From contig CM049405.1 of NCBI GenBank assembly GCA_026929865.2, positions 24,254,001-24,318,000 on the forward strand: a stretch of DNA of 64,000 nt. The letters are read 5' to 3'. This document shows, one piece after another, positions 57,590 through 64,000 of the stretch. Made by a program: the position numbers and the translations under genes. Each line of letters begins with the position of its first letter. Within the stretch, counting starts at the first letter, position 1. The notes under the pieces were generated by a model that had not been told where the DNA came from, ran no database searches, and saw only the letters and a list, made by a program, of their open reading frames with translations. The DNA comes from Hyperoplus lanceolatus (lineage: Eukaryota; Chordata; Actinopteri; Uranoscopiformes; Ammodytidae).

Positions 57590-57790
57590 TACGCCGCCAT
57601 CTTGTTTCTTGTGTATTCGGTCGCAGAGCAGCTGCAGCCGCTTGCCCTCGTTAAATGGACATTTTTTTTTGTTGTTGCAGTGGATAGAAATGAGGTCAGA
57701 GGCGGCGCAAAGACAGTGACGCCGGCAGAAAAAAGAGTATATAAGCCTCTGTTTCTGTTGTGACCGAGCAGACAGCGCTGTTGTACTGTA
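57590..57790. promoter_or_regulatory. Possible CpG-containing promoter with YY1 and TATA motifs
   Basis: A YY1-type motif GCCGCCATCTTG lies at 57592-57603; read on the minus strand it overlaps an ATG (AAGATGGCGGC), the arrangement found at some YY1-bound vertebrate start sites. On the plus strand a TATATAAG box at 57738-57745 sits downstream of a CpG-rich stretch. The two motifs point in opposite directions, and no gene was recognised on either side. Confidence 0.25.
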
Positions 57791-57821
57791 GATGGAGTGA
57801 TCTCCGTGCAATGCAAACACA

Positions 57822-59045
57822 TGACAAAATGAAATCTAATTAGTGTCTCTGTGGTACTTCAAACGTAGCATCATCCTAAAGCAAATTACCTCGAAGACTC
57901 TTCATAGAATCATCTTTATCTCATCTCCTCACTCAGCAATATACCAACATGCTATTATTCAAAAGTCATGATTGTGTAGTATAGCGGCGTATATATAGCA
58001 TTATCTACAAGGCGAGGCTCAAAATTAAATGGCTGTAGAAGGACACGTTTCGGCGAGTTTCTTTTGTCCAAACAGTAGCTCCACTCTTTTCTTTCCCAGG
58101 TCAAAAGTTCACTCACATTAAGACCCGGTTGACCTATTTTCTGGCACTAAAAACTCAGGAATCCATCTTTGTTCAGATTCTCCTGTAAGTCTCTCTGTCC
58201 GCTCACATTAGGCACTGGAACAACACAGCCTTATGCCTTACACTGATTATAAAATAGATTGAATTTGTAAGTATTCGTCGTACTAACTTTAAAAAAATCC
58301 CTCTTTTTACTATCAGCCTGCATGGCGCATAGACTGTCTCCATAACTATTGGAGTGTTTCAGTGGCTTTTTATTTGAAATGTTATGTTCCTTTTTTAATG
58401 TGACTATGTAAATGTCCAGGGAATCCTTGGAAATAGGGCTGTTCACTCAGTCGCCTTTACAGCAATGTTTACTACTGTGCTACGCGCCCGTCGTGTTAAA
58501 TAGCTCTACGGAGAATTAGAAAGCATGCAACGGCTGATGCAGTAACTACCGCTTCACATTTACATAACATGTATTAATTTGGCAGATTTTGTCTGAAGCC
58601 ATGTACAAATGAAGTACTTTTCAAGCCCGCAGTTGATTAAAGCCATCTCCTTTGAGGAATATTCGGCAACACAAGGTGGAGTTAGTAGCGATACATTAGT
58701 GTGTAGGGATACATTAGTGTGTAGGACTTCACAAAATAATAATGTTTAATATGAACTATCCCACAGCTGGCGGGTAAAGAAGTCGCATTTACACTTCAAG
58801 TAAAATGTCTTCCCTCGTGATCAGCAGCACCATTAAAATCCTTGATCATTTTAGATACCAGTTATTTAAAATGCATATGAAATATGATAATTAAACTTAG
58901 ACAGGGGCAATTTGTCTCAATCACTTGCGCATTCATTTAATTTAAGAATATTTTATATATATTCTAAAGCCAAATACAGTACAGAGGCCTATGTTAGTTT
59001 GTTTGCTTGTTAGCTTAACTTTTGCTTCACATTTTGAAAGGAATT
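57822..59045. other. Unique DNA, possible conserved non-coding blocks
   Basis: No coding frame is supported. A short direct repeat (GATACATTAGTGTGTAGG twice, 58690-58723) is present. Confidence 0.4.
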
Positions 59046-59380
59046 TTTGATTTGATTTGATTCAATTTATTTCAGACATATCAAAAAAAGAAAAAGCATG
59101 AAAATACAACAAAAAAATATGTTCAAATGATTTCACAAAATAAATAAAAATAAACAAAAAAATAAACAAATAACATATTGAATTGATATGCCTGAAAAGG
59201 AGTAGGAAGTATAAACTTATTTGATCCTACCCCTTTTCCACAGCTCAATAACTTATATTTATTATATTAGCTTCATGTGTTCTTTATAATCCTTTTTACA
59301 AATCTATACAATTAGTTATACTATATTTGATACAATCCATACAAATAAACAACTTGATACTATAATTGTTTTTATATTTA

Positions 59381-59620
59381 TACAATCCATATATCTATAT
59401 CTGTTATATACATACATCTATACAAAAATATATCTATTATATGCATTTATACAATCCATATATCTATATCTGTTATATACATACATCTATACAAAAATAT
59501 ATCTATTATGCATTTATACAATCCATATATCTATATATTTGTACAATTCACATATCTATATCTATATATACATGTATCCACATATCTATACAATCAATAT
59601 ATCTATATACAAATATTCAT
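59381..59620 (+). repeat. AT-rich tandem repeat, about 69-bp unit
   Basis: Two near-identical units beginning TACAATCCATATATCTATAT, at 59381 and 59450, plus a shorter, degraded third unit starting near 59517. Confidence 0.88.
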
Positions 59621-59767
59621 TCAATATGATGCACCATAATTACACTTTAAATATATATATACAATATATAACATTTTTTCAATTTTATTTTTATTTTATT
59701 ATTACTATTTTTTATTATTTTTTTAATATACTTTCCTTCTTAAATCTCTCCCTCATCCCTGTACCTT

Positions 59768-60410
59768 TTAAAAATCATTGCTTTGAATTTTTTTTTTGAA
59801 CTGAATCATGTTTGGACTTTGCTTTAGCTCCGTGCTCATACCATTCCACAGTTTCACACCACCAATTGAAATGCATTGACATTTTAAAGTCATGCGTGAA
59901 GCCAGTGTCTTAAAGTTTAACTGTTCCCTCAAATTATAACCCCCCTCTCTGTCAAAAAAAAGTTTTTGAATGTTACCTGGTAGCAGTTTGTTTCTAGCTT
60001 TGAACATGATTTGTGTAATTTGATAATCAACCAGGTCCTTGAACTTTATGATGCGGGAATGTAAAAAGAGGAGGTTGGTGTGATCATAATATCCAGCTTA
60101 TTGATTATTCTTATGGCTTGTTTTTGAAGTGTGACTAGTGGAAGCAGTGAGCTTTTGTAAGTGGTCCCCCAGACCTCCACACAGTAATTTAAAAAAGGTA
60201 AGATCATTGAACAGTAGAGAATATGCAATGATTTGTGATCCAATATATGCTTTGCTTTACCCAGGACTGAGATGCTTCGTGACAGTTTAGATTTAACATG
60301 TTTTATGTGAGGTTTCCAGCATAGCTTGTGGTCTATTGTCACACCCAGGAATTTATTTACATACACTCTTTCAATATTAACACCATCTATCAACACAGGA
60401 AGATATTGCT
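59768..60410 (-). pseudogene. Rex1-like reverse-transcriptase C-terminal fragment
   Basis: Reads from about 60396 with FLGVTIDHKLCWKPHIKHV, YCVEVWGTTYKSSLLPL and QKQAIRIINKLD. A frameshift near 60040-60050 leads into KARNKLLPGNIQKLFFDREG, LNFKTLASRMTLKCQCI and GGVKLWNGM, ending at 59768. The same blocks in the same order occur in copy a. The catalytic reverse-transcriptase core is missing. Confidence 0.82.
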
Positions 60411-61073
60411 ACTTTGACTTGAGTAAATAATCCTCAGATTTATTTCATAGCAGCTGGCCTCCCTATAATACTAAAAAAATAGTATCAACACTGATTATAC
60501 TTTCAGCTCACTTTAACCAAACTTTTTGTGATTTAATTGTATAATTTGAAAAAAATCCTTTTGTCAATCAATAATATAAATGACTTAAAATCTGGTGCAT
60601 TTATTAGAAAATAATATCTTCACTTGAAATGATCAAACAAAACATACTACAACCTGGTGTACATACCTCAACTCTCTAACATGATACTAATTATGGGAGG
60701 AGCCCATGTTATACTATGAAATTCATTATTTCTCAGGGTTTTATCATGACTCACCAAAAGTCACCATCATATCAGTCGATGTTTTGCTCAGAAGATGAGA
60801 CGTTGACTCAAGCCAGAATCAAAGGTCAAGCCGACCCCGAACGGTTGTTTTCCTATAAGCAGGCCCTGAAGAAGAGCCAAGCTGGCAATTACAATCAGAC
60901 AGGAGCAGACATTACATTGCATTACAGCCATACCTACGTGATTACACACTATCGCGTTTCAGCATGGGCCGTGTTCATGAGGCCTGGGAGACGACTAGCC
61001 CCTTAGTCTGCAGCCATTCTCAAAGTATGAAATGTGTTGTTTTCTATTTACACACACCGAGCTGTACTTAAGA
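60411..61073. other. Unassigned AT-rich DNA
   Basis: No gene or repeat border seen. The open frame at 60716-61006 has no recognised domain. Confidence 0.4.
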
Positions 61074-61087
61074 TACACAAGAAGATG

Positions 61088-61277
61088 AGGGGGGGGGGGG
61101 GGGGCTCTGTGGTGTAGTGGTTAGAGCCCCCCATGACACTTGCAATTTGCAGCAGACCCGGGTTTGAAATCCGGTCCGGGTTGATGTCTGCATGGCATTT
61201 CCCTCTCTTTACACCATTTAGTCTCTGTCACTCCAAAACTGTCTAATAAAAAAAAATATGCCAATAAATAATATTTA
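61088..61277 (+). mobile_element. tRNA-derived SINE, second copy
   Basis: The tRNA-like head has an A box (TGTGGTGTAGTGGTTAGAG) and a B box (GGGTTTGAAATCC). The body CATGGCATTTCCCTCTCTTT and CTGTCTAATAAA are shared with the 10-kb copy, followed by an A-rich tail. It follows a long G run (61089-61104). The flanks atacacaagaagat (61074-61087) and atacacaggaggat (61278-61291) agree at 12 of 14 bases, a decayed target duplication. Confidence 0.87.
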
Positions 61278-61299
61278 AAAAAAAAAATACACAGGAGGA

Positions 61300-62741
61300 T
61301 CTTTCAGGCAGCACTTTTCAGGTTCACTGAAAGTGTATGTAGGCCGCCATGTGTCACAGAGTGCAGTGGCCCTTCAGCTATCAGCCAGTATTATTATGTC
61401 TCTCGCTCTATCTCGGCAGAGTTTTAACATCCCATATGTGTTTATATAACCAGGTAAATCTGTGTTTGTATGTGCTATCCTGGCCTCAGATGGACGGTTC
61501 ACTTCATTCCCTCTGTGTTCATATTAACATACGGTGCTTGATGAGCTATGGGAGAACAGGCTGTTATCACATTGCATTTCTAATTTGATATACATCTGCG
61601 GAATAAGAGAATGGATCCCACAATTTTAAGTTATTCATCCACTATCTATAATAGTTATCACGTGTTCCATTGTTCACTTAATTAATACATAGACGGAAAA
61701 CTGAAAATGTAACTTAAGTTACAAATGAGCTCTTTTACTCTACTACAAAAAATATGTATTAATATATGCAATATTATATATGGAGAGAGAGCAAAAGTAC
61801 CTCATTATCAATTATTATATTAAATCATTATTCGTCTTGATTTAAAAAAAGAGGTTAGCATTTCAGTTGCTGTATTTAATATAAGGAACATAATTGCACA
61901 CATATTGATAATGCTTTATAATGTTAATATGTATTTAGTGCGAGTGAATGTGTGGTGGCTTATTTCCCAGCCAATAAAAATATTTCACTTTAAGATCGAA
62001 TAAGACACGGATGATCACATCTGTATTTTGCAATATCTCTATTTTTGGTCAACGTTACATTTAGATTTTTCGGAGGTTTCAAATTCTAACTGTGGCCCAT
62101 GATAACTTTCAGAAATCAAAGTACAATGTCGCGGTTAATCCGTCCGGTAGCAAAATCCTACTATGTATCCTACTATGTATCTCAATTGTTGCATTAATGT
62201 TTTTACACTTGTATCAAATTCCTTTGAAAATATCTATAATTGTGTTATTTTTTTGAGGAATAAGAATCATTTATGAGCAGCTGAGCAACATAACCGTAAC
62301 CAATATCTATGATTTACTTGTCACTCTAATATAAGCATTGCTCATACAGTATTATAACTGATTTTTATTATTACAAGTACGGTATGACACTTGTAGGTTT
62401 TCTCAAACCCCATAAACTATTGCAAAAAAAAAACTTAAACACATATATGTCAGATATGCTGACCTCTTGATATATTGACGTACAATATAGGGTGAAGTAT
62501 TACAATTATATTGGATGTTTTTTCTTTAAATTTTTCTTTTTACGCGTACATGCTTGGCACTTGAATGAGACCTGGCACAAAACCTTTCTCTTCCACGTCG
62601 AAAGGTAAAAACATTTTGAAATGGGAAAAATATAAAGCACAACATACTTCTGCTTTTTCCCCGTGTGTGAGTGGAGATGTTGTCGGAGTGTGTCTTGTCT
62701 ATGTGGAGTTTGAGTAGAAGAGAGTGGCCGGTCACTGAGAG
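61300..62741. other. Unique AT-rich DNA
   Basis: No coding domain, RNA gene or repeat border recognised. Confidence 0.45.
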
Positions 62742-62742
62742 G

Positions 62743-62832
<90 letters not shown>
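62742..62832 (+). repeat. (AC)n microsatellite
   Basis: About 90 bp of pure AC repeat. Confidence 0.98.
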
Positions 62833-62835
<3 letters not shown>

Positions 62836-62972
62836 GTGAGAGAGTGCAGTTGTGTTGTACAGAACTACAGAGTCCAATGAACAACCACACTCAGATGAAC
62901 ACAAATCAAACTCACCTCCTGATGTATTTCTGTAACATTGCAGCAGTCAGTGGTGGCTTTGGGTTGAAAGGG

Positions 62973-62976
<4 letters not shown>

Positions 62977-63032
<56 letters not shown>
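62977..63032 (+). repeat. (GT)n microsatellite
   Basis: About 56 bp of GT repeat, opposite in strand sense to the AC array 150 bp upstream. Confidence 0.97.
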
Positions 63033-63036
<4 letters not shown>

Positions 63037-64000
63037 CACGTAATGCACTTTCACTGTATAGCATTTCAGACATCGGCAATTGCCAGAGAGAAGCCAAAGC
63101 AGCTCTTGCCCTTTTCCATCACAGCTCTATAAGCCCAACACTTGAATTGCATTGGGCTTGGGGTGATATTTTTCTCTGTCACTGTGCCCCCCGGTGCTTT
63201 GGCTGTGTACGAAACGGGAAAAAAAATCACAATCTATGCAATGACAACCTCAGGGCTCTTAACCTTGTTCAAAAGGAGAATAGGAATACCACAGGTAGAA
63301 CACCTTGGTCTACTTCCATTGGCCTTTTGCTATTCATTAAGTGAGCCAGTGAGGCTGAGGCAGGTAATGCAGGAGCAGAGTGTCAGAGGCGAAGTGATCT
63401 GAAATAGTGAGAATATGGTGTGGAATGAAACCAAGAGGATTTTTTTATTTAAGAAAATATGCAATATGCAGGAACAGGTCACCATGCCTTTACAAGGTCA
63501 ATGTTACAATTTAGAATGCTTTACTTTTCGGTATAGTCCTCATGCATCTATCTGAATTCAACGTTATTTTGTTTAATTTAATATAATTGAATTGTTTCAC
63601 ATGAGAAACATCTTCATTCTTTAATAATAATATGTTATTAATAATAATAATGTATTATAGGCTATATCATTTTATAATATAATATTAAATAAAACATTTT
63701 AAATGGGATGATTGTTGTTGTTAAATGTTGTCTATTTTCATTTTACAAAATGTATAATATTGATTTATTTTGATATACGAAATTGTTCTCCGTAAAGAGT
63801 GTTCATATAAAGAGTTCAACTAAAGTTCATACTCCAGGACTTTTAAAAACAACCTCTACAAAACTTAAAATATAATGTTATGCAACATAATCATTTTTAA
63901 CTCAAATATTAAATGCAATTTTTCTTTATAATGTTGAACATCTTATAAAATATTTTTATTGTGAAAATCTAAATAATGTTTTAAGAAAAAAATGCATAAT
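63033..64000. other. Unique DNA, increasingly AT-rich
   Basis: The first 350 bp are of mixed composition; the rest is extremely AT-rich. No gene seen. Confidence 0.45.

Larger units (their letters stand above)
59046..60410 (-). mobile_element. Rex1-like LINE, 5'-truncated (copy c)
   Basis: The minus-strand tail TGAATCAAATCAAATCAAA lies at about 59046-59065. The 3' UTR with GGGGTAGGATCAAATAAG and CCTACTCCTTTTCAGGCATA segments (59185-59245) is typical of fish Rex1/Babar elements. An AT-rich tandem repeat (59381-59620) has expanded inside the UTR. The coding part stops near 60410, so it is 5'-truncated. Confidence 0.78.

Noticed and set aside
57572-57763. Frame starting with a signal-peptide-like MQKKVLYAAILFLVYSVA
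   Set aside because: Hydrophobicity could be chance; the frame has no recognised domain and no supported gene structure, so only the promoter motifs were kept.

Overview
The window looks like non-coding, repeat-rich DNA from a ray-finned fish, most likely a teleost. This is inferred from the repeats: Rex1-like, CR1/L2-group and RTE-type LINEs, several hAT families with exact 8-bp target duplications, a Tc1-like transposase tail, a tRNA-derived SINE family, fold-back MITEs and very long (CA)n arrays in AT-rich DNA. No complete host protein gene is visible. Two short stretches could be exons (14709-14774 and 17676-17827), but neither was identified.

Layout. 0.4-1.4 kb: a GC-rich element with TTAA at both ends. 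2.5-9.8 kb: a three-layer nest, namely a hAT (TSD gcgagttg) holding a near full-length L2-type LINE on the minus strand (TSD agtataaca), whose ORF1 is split by a second hAT (TSD gccgctgg). 10.2-12 kb: a SINE with a 15-bp TSD, and a hAT holding a 464-bp fold-back. 12.6-13 kb: a (CA)n array with an embedded short inverted-repeat element. 16-22.4 kb: a hAT-like remnant, a possible exon, a CR1/L2 remnant and a 5'-truncated Rex1-like LINE. 26.9-30.2 kb: a CR1/L2-group LINE split by a 1.6-kb element with perfect 48-bp inverted repeats that contains what looks like a small transcription unit. 31.9-38.7 kb: a MITE in a TA array, then a full-length RTE-type LINE (TSD gtatacattc) broken by two hATs, one of which is broken again by an element with a 9-bp TSD. 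42.4-46.2 kb: a hAT (TSD actccaat) holding a TA-flanked element, a Rex1-like ORF1 remnant and a 446-bp multi-hairpin fold-back. 46-64 kb: mostly unique AT-rich DNA with microsatellites, a Tc1-like tail, a third Rex1-like fragment and a second SINE.

Every reading frame that can be assigned belongs to a retrotransposon or transposon, and all are broken by stops, frameshifts or nested insertions. None of the DNA elements shows a transposase except the Tc1 tail, so they are probably non-autonomous. The remaining unique, moderately GC-containing blocks could include regulatory DNA of a neighbouring gene, but sequence alone does not show this.
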